Positions 45,931-59,100 of a stretch of DNA of 64,000 nt are shown here, piece by piece. Position numbers and translations under genes: made by a program. Under the pieces are notes generated by a model. It searched no databases, was not told the DNA's origin, and saw only the letters and a list, made by a program, of their open reading frames with translations. Source of the DNA: Antedon mediterranea (taxonomy: Eukaryota > Echinodermata > Crinoidea > Comatulida > Antedonidae). How positions within the stretch are numbered: position 1 is the stretch's first letter; the number at the start of each line of letters is the position of its first letter. Where the stretch lies: contig NC_092674.1 of the NCBI RefSeq assembly GCF_964355755.1, forward strand, positions 5,399,001 to 5,463,000. The letters run 5' to 3'.

Positions 45931-48900
45931 ATGTCTTCTTTTGTCAAGACATTGCTTTCTCATGAAGAGGTAGATGGAGAAGCTTGTAGTTGGGCGAACT
46001 TGTGTTTAAAACAGTTTGATATTGACTGGTGAGTAGGTCTTTATTCTACATATTAATATAGCCTATCTTAGTTAGGCCTAATAAAATGCCTAGTTAGGCC
46101 TAGGCCTAGCTAGACTAGAGGCCTAGTCTAGAGACTCTATTATAATTATGCCTAACCTAGGGCCTAAAAATAAAACCTAGGCCTAGGGCCTAACTAGGTA
46201 AGGTAGGTGGACCAGCCTACTAGGCCTAGCTAGGACTATATGCTAGCTAATAAGTATCCCTCCCTAACTCTAGGAAGAGAACGCTAGGCAAAATGAAACC
46301 ATAATAATAATAAACATGTAGACCTAGCGGCTAACCTATCCTAGCCCAGTGATTTTTTCAAAATAATAATAATATAATATTTAAGTAGGCTAGGCTAGTA
46401 GGCCTACGCTCCTATCCTAGCTAGACTAGGCCTAGCTAGTAGACTAGCTTGGCCTACTAGAGTACAACAGTAATTTATACTGTGATTATTTACAATAATA
46501 AATAATAATAATATAATAATATGGAATAGGCCTAGATAGTGAATTAAGATTAAGAATGAAATTTACCATTGAATTTTATTTAATAATTAATATTTAAAAA
46601 TTAATTAAATACAGTGCAAACAAGTTGAATAACAAAAATACTGAATAAATAAACTAATAATATAATTTATTTCCCTCAGTGATGGTGCCTTAAACTTGAG
46701 TGAGTTTGAGTCCTTGTGTCACACACTGTTTGTGAAAGCCAGTGGAGAACCTTATGCCAACAACACTGATCTTACGGATGACATTCAGTTTATGTTTACA
46801 CACCTTGACAAAGATAAGGTATAGTGATTGATCCTTTCATGACTGTAATCGCTCAGATGTCTTACCCTTGAAAAACTTCCCAAAGCCCAAAAACCTGAAA
46901 AATGAAGATTAAATTAGACTTGGGTTATTTTGTAGTTTTAATAAAGTTAATCACTTCCATAGAAAAAAAACAACAAAAATGTTTTTACTTACAAAATGAC
47001 AAAAATAAATGGTTAAATTATACCAAAAACCATTTGGCTGGCAGCCAATTTGACTTTTTTAATTTAAATTACTGATTTTTCAGGTAAATATATTTTTTTT
47101 CGATCCAATTTTGGTCAAAGAGGATAACTATTAATAATATGTGACATTAAAATGACATATTCAACAACAACAAATTTTGAGGGGGAGGAAACATCTTTAA
47201 TCCTTAATATCCATATTTCTTTACCTCTCCCAGCACCTACCAATCTAAGCACATTTCCATGAAAATTACCAAAAGCAAATCTTTTTCACTACCCTGATAT
47301 ACAGCTGGTAACAATCAATTCACAAGATAAAACAGTTAACACACACATTCAAAAATCTTAAGCCCTGTCTACATTATCAAACTTTATGTGACAAAAAAAT
47401 GTGATGTGCTCATACTGTATATGGACACAATGACATCATATCACATCACTACCATATTTGGGCACATCACCATTTTTTTGTCAAACTAGTTTGATAGTGT
47501 AGACAGAGCTTTACAATCTTTGTGGATTTAGCATGTGAACAAAATTAATAATTTTAATATAGTAATACTAATAGTCTATATTTAATATCATTACAGGACG
47601 GCAAGTTAAATGAATTAGAAATGAGGACAGTTTTTAATAAATGGTTAACAGAGGTATGTAATGCCAGTATCAACTGAAGATAAGAGAATATCAACTTGTT
47701 GTGCATCCTAAATAGGAACAAGTGTTGTTCACCATTTCGGTCCAATCTCATTTGAGCGCTTGTAACCTCATGCAGGGATAGAGCATTTGCATATCAAGCA
47801 GAAGTTGATTTTTTTTCTGCAGTTGAAAAAATGACATATTTTAGCATTATCACTCTTTAGAATTTACAGTACTGTAGCAGTCATTGAACAAGTATCATTA
47901 TAAACGCCTTTAGAGCACAATTATTTTTAAACTGTGCATTATAATATGATATTATTACATTGCAGGTTGTAAAGCCAAAGAATGCACTTCTTGTGGTGGA
48001 TGTACAAAATGACTTTATAACAGGATCATTAAAAGTTGAAGATGCAGAAGATGTCATTCCAATTATCAACAGGTACTTTAGCAGTCTATATCTAGTTGTA
48101 TTATCAATAGATTCACTGCAGCTATGCAATATATTTGCCACTCCTAGATTTGTGCATGTTTATTAAAGTATTTCAATCCATTGAATGGTGTAGTTTCCAT
48201 ACATAATTTTAAGACATCCGTTTCTCACCATTATATGTAATAATAAAAAAGTTTATAATGCGCATAACTCCATCCACTCTATTGGCTGCTATGAGTCTGT
48301 AGAGGGCCTACTGGCTGCTATGAGTCTGTAGAGGGCCTACTGACTGCTATGAGTCTGTAGAGGGCCTACTGGCTGCTATGAGTCTGTAGAGGGCCTACTG
48401 GCTGCTATAAGTCTGTAGAGGGCCTACTGGCTGCTATAAGTCTGTAGAGGGCCTACTGGCTGCTATAAGTCTGTAGAGGGCCTACTGGCTGCTATATATC
48501 TGTAGAGGGCCTACTGACTGCTATGAGTCTGTAGAGGGCCTACTGGCTGCTATAAGTCTGTAGAGGGCCTACTGGCTGCTATAAGTCTGTAGAGGGCCTA
48601 CTGACTGCTATGAGTCTGTAGAGGGCCTACTGGCTGCTATAAGTCTGTAGAGGGCCTACTGGCTGCTATGAGTCTGTAGAGGGCCTACTGGCTGCTATGA
48701 GTCTGTAGAGGGCCTACTGGCTGCTATGAGTCTGTAGGGAGATTATAAATACATTTTACAATTACCTAGATTAATATTAGTTATTTTTTCCGGGTATTTA
48801 GTATTTTAGAAACGGAATCGTTTTCTACTGTTGGATACACAAGAGATTGGCATCCACCTAATCATATCTCATTTGTGGACAATGTAAAAAGATATCCAGT

Positions 48901-51786
48901 AGATCCCAGTAGTCCGGTAAGTACAAGACCACAAAAGCTGGCTAAAGGCGCGTTTCCACACGTTCAATCAAATGACGTCATGATTAGTAAGAGCAATAAT
49001 ATTGTTACAATTCAACGATTTTATTGTTTTTATTGATCATGACATCATTTGATTTGATTTAAAAAAATATTATTTTTATCAAATACAGCAACTTATCCTA
49101 GCATGATTATCCTATAGTTCTAGAACGAAAACTAATTTCTTTTGTTTTATCCAAGAAATATGTATGTTTATCTATTTACCGTTTATCGTTATCACCCTAG
49201 TGTAAATGGGCATTAACCTATTCCTTGTTAAATCAGTTGTTACCTCTGCTCTCTTCTGTTTTTATCCGAACGATCTATGACCCAAAATCCCGCTGGATTT
49301 TTCGATTTTGAAGAGAAAGAGTCAAAGGTCAAAGTAACAAACCACAAAAAATGTCTTTATAATTGTAGTGGTTCATCCTTGTGAAGCAACAATTTTTGTT
49401 ATGATGATTCCATATCCTTCAGTAATCGATTATCAATCATCCTTGTATTTCTTATCCAGTGTATCATGGCAAATTCTATAATAAAGTGTAACATGTGGTG
49501 CCTGTATTGGTAAGTGTTAAAATAGACTGAGGGTCTATGATACAAGCATCACATGTGATACAAGCATCACATGTGATACAAGCATCACATGTGATACAAG
49601 CATCACATGTGATACAAGCATCACATGTGATACAAGCATCACATGTGATACATATGAGACACTGTATTACATAATTTGGCTATGATACTGGATGTATTAT
49701 AGATAGACAGACAGCAAACAATAAAATTGTATATTTATATTTCTTCCCATTAGGTATCTGCAGAGGATGCAAAATTACTAGACAAAGTTATTTTCTCAGG
49801 ACCACCACTTATTGAGCAAATTTTATGGCCAAAGCATTGTTTGCAAGAATCTCATGGTGCAGCATTCCACAAGAATCTTAAGGTAGGCATCTGTTATATT
49901 GCATAGGCAAAATGTCTGTAGGCCTGGCATAGCGTTATCTTGCCTCTACAAAGAAAATGACCATAGAATTGCAAGTAATAACTAATTGATGATTCCTAAA
50001 GCTCTGTCTACAAAAATGTGCCCATGTATGGACATGATGATGTCATATCACTACTATATTTGGACACATCACTACCATATTTGGACACATCACACTTTTT
50101 TTTGTCAAACTCGTTTGATAGTGAACTTTAGACAGAGCTTAAGCCTTACAATATTTATTCCATACAATACTGTATGATGAATTTGCAATACATTTTGTAC
50201 ATCGACAGACTATATTATAGTGCCCTCTATATTTTGTTTTAACCCACAATTAAAAATAAATATCCAAGCGACCTTTTTTAAAACATTTTTTTTTTCAACA
50301 TTACAATTTTTTTATGAAGAATAACTTTAAAGATGTATTGTCCCCCAAAAACATGAAAAATAAAGATTAATATAATCAGACTTTAAATATGTAATTTTTT
50401 AGTTTTAATAAAGTTAATCATTTCTGTAGAAAAAAAACTGGAAAAAAATAATGTTTTCACTTATAAAATTACAAAATAAATGGTTAAATTCAACCAAAAA
50501 CACATTGGCTGGCAGTCAATTTGACTATTTTTTGCTTTAAATTACATTTTTTAGGTAAATACTTTTTTTTCCGATTCAATTTTTGGTCAAAGTGGATAAT
50601 TATTTAGCGACATTAAAATGGCATATTCAACAGAAAAATTGTTAAGTATTAATTGGGGACAATATATCTTTAAATATTCTAATCAATATTTTTATTTGTT
50701 TAGATCACAGATCTTAAAGATACATTCTACATAAAAAAGGGCAGTCAATGTCATATAGACTCTTACTCTGCATTTTGCGATAATGCTCATGTGACCAAAT
50801 CTGATCTCGCAGCCCAGCTCATAAAAAGAAATGTTACTACAGTATACGTGTGCGGACTGGCGTTTGACTTCTGTGTAGGATATACCGCGCTTGATGCCAT
50901 TGATATTGGATTAACGACTATCGTTATAGAGGATGCCACCAAGGCAGTGAATTCAACATCTGGAGAAATGATGAGAGAGAAACTTGTTAGGAATAGATGT
51001 ATTTTTATTACAAGAAAAGAGGTTAGAATTATTGTTGGCTTTAGATAAGTTTATTTTGTAGACTTGTGCAGTGGATTTTGGTGGTAACAATCTTGCTTAC
51101 AAATTCCAGAGATCTGGGTTCAAATCCAACAATTAAGTTCGAGAAGGATACTTAGTGAACTTGCAGTCATTTGTAAAGTGTTTTCTCAATCTACACGGTA
51201 GTACACTGCACATCTGATTAATTACCTATCTGATCCAAAGATACTCTCTAAACATTAACAAGTATAAATATATTTTTATTGGTTTTTTTTTTCTGCAGCT
51301 TTCAAGTCTGCTATCAAGAAGCTACATTCCATTGTATGAAGGTATGCATGCTGCCAAACGACTTTCACAAATTTCATCATGTACAAAGCATTAAAAAAAC
51401 ATGTGCCCAAATATGGGTAGTGATATTCCCAAATATGGTAGTGATATGACATCATCATGTCCATATATGGGCACATCACATTTTTTTTGTCATAAAGTTT
51501 GATAATGTACTTAAATAACTTAAAATATACACCAATATAGAACACTATATTTTTTGTTATAAGATTCTATAAAAAATGTTTTGCTTCGCAAGAAACTTGG
51601 TATGCAACCAATTCTACGATAGTTTATAAACAAAATCATTTCAGTTCCACTTTCATATGCGGCGCATCTTGTAATAATTTACAAAAGACAGTGATTATAT
51701 TTCCCACTGATACTCTTTGGTAATTTGTGAAAAGGAATAATAGTTTTATTTTAGATAAAAATGTGTGTGTCTTTAAGGTAAGTTGA
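45931..51786 (+). CDS. Naam: EF-hand nicotinamidase (isochorismatase fold)
   Basis: Exons 45931-46028, 46680-46818, 47597-47653, 47966-48072, 48802-48916, 49754-49882, 50704-51021, 51299-51341, 51755-51786; phases agree and total 345 residues. Two canonical EF-hand loops come first (DIDCDGALNLSE, 30-41; DKDKDGKLNELE, 76-87). Then the amidase: LLVVDVQNDF with catalytic Asp 110, metal ligands Asp 149 and His 151 (RDWHPPNH) and His 200 (WPKHC), catalytic Lys 227 (IKKGS), and catalytic Cys 272 in VYVCGLAFDFCVGYTALDA. These match the Asp-Lys-Cys triad of yeast Pnc1 and the EF-hand architecture of Drosophila Naam. The enzyme hydrolyses nicotinamide to nicotinate for NAD salvage. Start chosen for its AAAGAAATG context and because it yields a complete first EF-hand. 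The last exon (51755) is the least certain: it adds only about 10 residues, and readthrough at 51021 would stop at 51048 instead. Confidence 0.93.
46030..46470. repeat. TAGGCCTA-rich palindromic tract in nicotinamidase intron 1
   Basis: Dense, irregular runs of TAGGCCTA, CCTAGG, CTAGCTAG and CTAGGCCTAG over about 430 bases directly after exon 1. There is no fixed period. Smaller patches occur at 5,930-6,010 and 32,330-32,420. Confidence 0.65.
46870..47175. mobile_element. Family N element, second copy
   Basis: Shares TTAATAAAGTTAATCACTTC, CATTTGGCTGGCAGCCAATT and AATGACATATTCAACA with the copy at 50326. The ends are decayed (GGGGGAGGAAACATCTTTAA at the right). Confidence 0.7.
47358..47512. 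mobile_element. Palindromic MITE, family M
   Basis: Ends TTAAGCCCTGTCTACATTAT and TTGATAGTGTAGACAGAGCT. In nicotinamidase intron 2. Confidence 0.85.
48282..48737 (+). repeat. 29-bp minisatellite, 16 copies
   Basis: Unit starts are spaced exactly 29 bp from 48282 to 48717 (GGCTGCTATGAGTCTGTAGA then GGGCCTACT). Variation is confined to a few sites (GGCTGC/GACTGC, TATGAG/TATAAG/TATATA). It ends about 65 bases before the acceptor of the exon that carries the metal ligands. Confidence 0.95.
49539..49655 (+). repeat. 18-bp tandem repeat, about 6 copies
   Basis: GATACAAGCATCACATGT repeated without change in nicotinamidase intron 5. Flanking text (GACACTGTATTACATAATTT) resembles 29,060-29,090 (GACACTGTTTTACAGAATTG), so the array may sit inside an older dispersed repeat. 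Confidence 0.9.
49997..50142. mobile_element. Palindromic MITE, family M
   Basis: Ends AAAGCTCTGTCTACAAAAAT and GTGAACTTTAGACAGAGCTT, with two ATATTTGGACACATCACTAC-type units. Confidence 0.8.
50326..50674. mobile_element. Family N element, best copy
   Basis: Inverted ends TTTAAAGATGTATTGTCCCC (left) and GGGGACAATATATCTTTAAA (right) match at 19 of 20 positions. The AT-rich interior is about 310 bp and non-coding. It ends only about 30 bases before the acceptor of the catalytic-Cys exon (50704). Confidence 0.8.
51390..51511. mobile_element. Palindromic MITE, family M, truncated
   Basis: CATGTGCCCAAATATGGGTA, CATCATCATGTCCATATATG and CATAAAGTTTGATAATGTAC. The left end is lost. Confidence 0.75.
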
Positions 51787-53106
51787 TTGTAATATTTGGT
51801 CATATATTCTAGGCATGTGATTTTAAGAGATGAGATTTTTATACTTTAAATTCATAGGCCATACATCAGGACATTAATCGGTCCTCCTCCTCCTGGCCAA
51901 AAAAAACAACCCTGTTATTGTCATTACCGTTATATAGTAGTAATATTTTATAACTTAACATCTAGAAAGTAATTCAGATTTGATTCAAAGCAAGAACTAG
52001 AGATTCACTATTTAGCCTGAGGTGGTCTTAAGCATAAACCTAGGCTTTGTACCTGCTCAAAAATAATGCAAGTTGCAAAATCAAGGTCAAAACATGGAGC
52101 CATGGTCAAAATTTAGGTGAAAACATTCCTAGGTATAATCTTAGATTCCAAGCCACCTCCTTGCAGGCTAGTAGTCATCTTAAACTATTTATAATCAATA
52201 ATAATTAGTTAATAAAACCACACATAAATATTGATATCGGTTTTAATAGCTATAGCATTTTCATCATTGATGCTGGCTTAAGGTTTAATACCATGCTCAG
52301 CACAGCATGAATCTATATGATTTTTTATTTAAATACTGCTCTGAAATACTAAATGGAAGTTTTGTGCTTATAAAGCAGAAAAGTTTCCGTAAGCTACAGT
52401 ATATTTATATTATTTTTTTTGTCAGAATAAATGTTGTAAAATCCAGTTTTCTGCCTAAAATTTAGTGTTAAATTTTAACTACAATATTTTATATACCAAT
52501 TGTTTATTTGTTTACCTCCATGGTTTTATAGTTTGAAGTGCAATGCTGTATTACATTTATTAGATATAATCTGTATATGGTTTAATAATTATTTGAATAA
52601 TAGATAATTTTCAATCGCTTGAAATAAATTAGCGAATGGTAATGGTTTTGTGTACTCGTTATTTTAATAAGCAAAGCTTATGCATTTCGTGTACTCGCTA
52701 GACTGCTAAACCAATAATTGCGAGTAGTAGTAGTCTATTGTCTGCCTTTAGATTAAATAAGCGTTTCGTGTACTGGCCGTAGCATCTGTGAAATGAGACT
52801 GCAGAAAGGAAAGACATGACAGATATCCAACCATCTACATTTGTAGCAGATGCTGCGCTGTGGCGTGTCAACATTAACCTTTCACTTGGACGCAACGCAA
52901 GGATGTACGCTCAACACAAGTGAATTGACCAATCACAAGGGACAGTTTGGATGGCCAGGGAAGAGTAAGTTGATTCCTCCCTGGTATAACCAAGCTTTGT
53001 CGGTATTTTGCTACGTCATTGAGCTAAGCAAAACGGTCAATACATTAAATGAAACTATGTGTGGGCTTTCTGTCTTATCACAATTGATTGTAATAAATTG
53101 CATGTA
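51787..53106. other. Gap between convergent genes
   Basis: The nicotinamidase gene ends on the left and the secreted mosaic gene ends on the right, so both 3' UTRs fall here. AT-rich. A foldback-like piece (ACTTGGACGCAACGCAAGGA, about 52,880) belongs to family B. No gene seen. Confidence 0.6.
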
Positions 53107-56100
53107 TTACATTTTGACGTCAATGGTCATTGCTCGAGCAGTACCAATATCTGCAAGATAACGATTTTAAATATTACTTGTTAGGTAATTTATATTTGTT
53201 GTTGTAGACATTAACCATTAAAGCCTGGTTCTGAACGTACGCTTGGACGTAAGGGCAACGCAAGTAATGTGACCAATCTCACGCGACGGAATATTCAAAC
53301 TATCACTAGTTGCGCTTACGTTTGCTTCCAAGCGTTGTAAACGTAACGTTAAACATTAACTGCGCTGTAAACGTAACATTAACCTTATCCAAATTAAATA
53401 ATTTTAAAGTGATGGAATGGCCATCACACTTTCCTTAGTTTAAGAATCATAGCATATATATATATATATAAACTTTATTTAGACAAGAGACTGGTGAACA
53501 GCACAACTCGTTCAATCAACATTGATTGTTTTTATATTACATATATAGATATTACAAAATAATCAAACATCATATACGAAAAAAAAAAGAAAGATGACTG
53601 CAGTATTTAATTTTTACAGAAACTTAATATATAAATTAAGTGTGTTTGAGACTACTACTCTTAGCTTAACTTACTTCCAGTATAAAATATCTCTGCTGAT
53701 TTTGTCCGACTGTACACAATTCTTGGATTGGTGTCATAACCATCCCATTCTTTACAAGCAGTGCTTTCCAGAACTATAAACCATCCTTTGTCACCTCCAC
53801 AACCATTGTAATAGTTACTCATAAAAAACCTCCTTAAATGTAGATTGTTTTTACTTTATTCCATATAGCTTTTTTTAAATAAAGTAATTGATCGATTGCC
53901 GATCAAAACATTTTACGCTTTACTAATTCGGTGTAAAACAAGGGCCAAATGTATTTTGGAAATTTAAGGACATTTTCACAGCCATATTTTCAAAGTACAC
54001 TTTGTACTGTGTCAAGTATTTACGTCGAGGCATGCGCAGTAACTAATTTTATATTTACGACGATTTTATTGAAGGACTAATCATAGAGAATGCGCATGTC
54101 TGAGATTAAACTGAGCCCCATTTTACTTGAATGGTGTTATGACAAATGTACACACACGATTTTATTGAAGGGCTAATCATAGAGAATGCGCATGTCTGAG
54201 ATTAAACTGATTTTACTTAAATGGTGACAAATGTACAAACCGACTAGCATGTCCAACTATTGAAAAATAATTAGTGGAAGCGGTTTGCATGTCCTCCCAA
54301 GGTGAACTTTGAACTTTGTCCTTTGAAAACCAAGAGTTAGTAGTAGAACCAACACCATCAAAAGTGATAGAAAACAACTCCTCGTGAAATGCAGAGAATG
54401 CTGTCAGTTTTACCTGTAACATAAAATCATTTAAACAGTATATTTGGTCAAATTATTTTGTAGACAAAATAAAATAAATTCGAAAGTTTAATCACAACAA
54501 AAATATATTTTAAGAACACATGTTTGCGTTATGTAAATTAAAAGTATATTAAATATACTAACAATAACAATTGTAAACAATATACCTGTTGAATATCTAA
54601 TGTTGACCAGTTATCAAATATTGCATTGTTTCTGTAAAATGTATCACTGATGAGAAATTGATGAGCATGGTGGCTTGATGTTCCTGTTCCAGTTTGCCAA
54701 GCGTTGTAAATGCTAACTCCAGTCATAGATACACCCTTAAACACTCGAACCCATTCATTTCCTGCGCAGAACAGTAAATGAATATCATAAAACCACATTT
54801 CCGTTAAACTTGAACATTCTGGTTTTTTTTTTTTACTTATTGTCTTTTGGACTTGTATATTTAATGGCTTTTTTAACTTTGGTACTGAACGGTATTTTGT
54901 TTTAAATGCTGTTTTTTTTATGCCATTTTTAAACCATTTTTAAACCATCATTTTAGACATTTGCATTGTTTTACATTGTTCTTAACATTTTATCTTTTTT
55001 TTTAATTGTGAATCTCAAGTTTTAACTTTCTGTATTGTAACATTGTAATCATGTATTGTATGTTGATTTTGACTGAATAAATGAATGAATGACGTAAATA
55101 TATGTCAATCAAATGTCAATTTTGAATTGAATTGAAAAGTGGCAAACTCGAGCAAACTACGAGTTGTCATAAACAGTTTTCAAACATTTGCTAGAGTAGA
55201 CCAGTTGGTAAACTGCAGACAACAAGGTTGCCGAAGTCAACACTAGCAAACTTTAGTTCGCAAACTCAAGTAAACCCCAAGTTTACAAACAAACATTTAG
55301 TAATTGTTTGTTAATTGTAGACTAGGCTTAATCCGGTTCTAAAACCTTCAAATTTATCGCATAAACCGTGTATACCGTACGTCATATACTGTACGTATAG
55401 TAACAACATTTTATCTCATGAAATAGGCCTACAATATTGATTGTCTCAATTGTCTCGATTGCCTACTACCAAATTAACAGTACTTACTAATTCTACAGCC
55501 TAAAACTTTATCTCGTAAAATATGATGATTTATTGTCTCTTTGTCTAATATCAATACGTAAGTAACAGCAACTTACCTATTCTACAGCCTAAAACTTCAG
55601 CTCGTAAACTGCGGTGACCATAGAAGCTTTTAGGGTAAATTCTGATAGCTACGCCTTGTATTACTGGATTAAAATAATGTGTTCGTACGCTAGTTTGGTC
55701 CCAATTACCATCAAAAATCTGTATACAAATGCAAATGAAATATACCAAAGATTTAGGTAAAGAACGATCTTGCGTAAGAATAAGCAATTCGTTGAATCTC
55801 GGGAAAGCATTGCCGCCATTACTTACATAAAACAATGCAAATGATAATTTAAGTTTGGCTTCAATGTAAACATGTGGAACACATGATAATTTAAGTTTGG
55901 CTTCAATGTAAACATGTGGAACACATGATAATTTAAGTTTGGCTGCAATGTAAACATGTGGAACACATGATAATTTAAGTTTTGCTGTAATGTAAACATG
56001 TGGAACACATGATAATTTAAGTTTTGCTGCAATGTAAACATGTAGAACACATGATAATTTATGTTTTGCTGCAATGTAAACACGTAGAACACATGATAAT

Positions 56101-59100
56101 TTAAGTTTAGCTGCAATGTGCGACTAACGAGGTTCTGAACAGTGAAGGAAGATCACAGTACAGCTGGTATGGGTGAATACCAACTTTCCAACATCAGCTT
56201 TAAGGTCAGTTCATAATTATTTTTTTTATCGGCGGTAGAAGTAATAGTGAAATAAATCAACAATTACTCGCTTTTATTACTTCTTAAAAGAATTATTATT
56301 TTGTTTATATCCGTGTTTATACCTTCGGATGTCCATGACCATTAGAGATGAAAGTTTCTCCAACTTGGTTCACTTTGATGTAACTTATCGTGTAGGTTGT
56401 CACCCATTGGACTACACTACCTCCTCTTCCCTGTGTTTGGATACCAGTTATGTTGTGCTCAACCATCAAATGTATTTGAATCCAACTGTTGATATCTAAA
56501 TGATCTGCAGCCCAACAAGGCACGCAGGAAGCTGAATCTACTGAATTCAATCTACCACAGTTTGGAGCGTGATAAGCAACATTCGAATCCATAGAACTGG
56601 CACTTAATTGACCATAAAAAATATCACCAGACTCCATTCCAAGTGGCTCAAGGCATTCTAAGGACCAAAAGCAAAGCAATACAGTTATGATCTGATAAGA
56701 TTGGATCAGACAACCACCATGCTACTCACATTGTTTTATATTTACTTTAAGAACCCACTCAACATTTTCACGAACGCAATGATCTTACCTGCTGACGGAC
56801 ACTGGTCAGCTAGATATCCAGTTGCAGAACATAAACAAAGATGGCGTCTCGCAGTACCAGGAACATCGATACAAATGTTTCCAGACCCACAGTCAACAAA
56901 TGCGCATGTGCTTTCCGCTTTCTACGAAAACATATTATTATTCATTAGTAAATTCAATCAGGAAAGCAGTACGGTAATATTCGCATTCAAACGGTGTTAA
57001 GTTAAGTTAAAGTTTTTAGCGTATATGACGTCAAATGGAAACTGCATATATAAAATAAACACGTGTTGGAACAGGATTTAGTCGTACAAATTCATATCAC
57101 TTCACTACCAAATTGGAATGTGAACGTGTCATCAATCCCGATTGAGAATTATTCGCATCTTATTTGGTTTCATGGATCGCCCGGATGTAGCCTATATCTT
57201 GCTCTCCCACCTTCACTTCTCGGCCCATTTTATGTTAATATTCGTATTTGTATTAACCATTTGTGTTCTATATTGTACTTCATGCTTAACTAAGTCATAT
57301 CACGTCACTACAAATTTTGAATGAGAACGTGTCATCAATCAGGTAGTAGGACCCTGATTTAAAATATTGGCCTGTAAACGTTAACGTCAAGAATTTTCTT
57401 TGGTCACTTACATAATCACTGACTTTAACTTACCGTGTTCACAGGACTCATTTCGATATATCTTTCTCCTGCGATCTCGGCAAAATTACTCTCGTCTTCC
57501 GTACGAGTAGCGTCATTTAATTTACATGTATTTTGGTTGTAGTTGACTGATTTACAGTGCTGGTTCTTGATACAGTTGGTGACACAGGAAGCCAAAGTAC
57601 AGTCAGTGATAGTGGCGATGTCATTGTTTTGCAGCTCATGGTTCTCTACGATCACTGTGGACTTGTATGCATTATCGAGATCTGGAATTAAAATAGCTAG
57701 ATTGGTACGAATTACATACAACTGAAAAAAGGGGCGATTGCAGATTCTGGCATCTTATGAAGGCCTAGTAATTTACCAATTAAAGTATATTGAAACGGGG
57801 AATAGTCTTTGAAATTTACATCCCGGTGGTCAAATTCATAGTAACTATTTACACTACACCTACACTTACCGTTAATTTCGAAAACCGCATCAAACGTAAA
57901 ACGTCTGGTTAGGTGATGTGTGAACGTAATCTGGGTCCCGATATCATAGACAGATGGCTGTGCCGTATATTTATAAATCGACCCTACATTGGAATAATCA
58001 TTTTGGTGGTAGAGGCGCGCAGTTGTTGTATACGTAAAGCCAATTTTATCTCCAGGTAAAACATCAATTCTATCAGAATGTACAAGTAGAAATTCGACGA
58101 GAACGTCAGGCTCTCCTTCCGGAAGTAAAGTTTTCCCGATGATTTCATACACGTTGTTGTCTGCGTCTACCGCTCTGTAAACTAAACCAATAATATCTGT
58201 TGTTACTTTTGCCATATACCTCCATCCTGTGATTGTACCGGGACACTTTATCTTGTTCCAATCGTCTATCCAAATGTTACTGACTGTTGTTGTTTCCGTA
58301 GTTATCTTCATGAATGGCCACTTGATAATGTTACATGGTAAATATGAATCTGAAAAAAAATCAAATCTTGTGAACCTGTCGTTATCGATTTTCGATACAG
58401 ATATTGTAGAAACATTTGTCAAAACTCATTTTGCTACACAAAAATATTCAAAATAATATATATATACAAAGAAATTCAGTACCCTTTAAAACAGCTTGAA
58501 TTGAATATGTTCTCATACTGGAACCGTCGTTGATCGTGTGAACAGTGTGGACTAACAAATCATTCTGACTGATCCCGTGGCGATATATAACCGTTTTACC
58601 TCCATCATCATACGGCAGAAGACTTGTTTCAAATTTAAATCCAATAACATCACCACTTTTTACTGAGATCCAATCTGGTTCTGGTAACGTAAACTCTCGT
58701 GCTGTATTCAATACTTGTTGTTTCGTTATTACGGTTCGTCCAACCACAACGTACTGACTGCTACCAGCTCTGTGTGGACGCATCACCAATGCTAAGAATT
58801 CTGCAGACGCAGTTGGATAGAATCTCCAAGCTGTTACATATCCATCACATGTTATTGGATTCCCAATATTCAACATCGTCCATCCAGGGGAGTCCGATAA
58901 AGATCTAGATGTTAGAGCTCCTCCATCTACCTTATGGCAACTACTGCCATAGGCTAAAAATAAAGCAAGAACTCAGAAAATCAATCATGAAAGCATTACC
59001 GCAGTCTATCTCTGTTAAGCATGGTTTCTACTAGCGACGCAACGTAAGAAAATGCCCTAATAATCGTGTTTGCCCCCGCCTGCGTGAAATCAAACCTGCG

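Noticed and set aside
48282-49655. Arrays that could be mistaken for CRISPR
   Set aside because: They are head-to-tail tandem repeats with no unique spacers, in introns of a eukaryotic gene.
55823-56116. Minus-strand ORF of 14-residue repeats (NYHVFHMFTLQ)
   Set aside because: It is the 42-bp tandem repeat read in an open frame, inside an intron of the secreted gene, with no splice or start support.
57712-57869. Readthrough extension of the second unnamed domain (SVNSYYEFDHRD..)
   Set aside because: A clear GTAAGT donor at 57869 and correct phase into the PAN exon make it intron.
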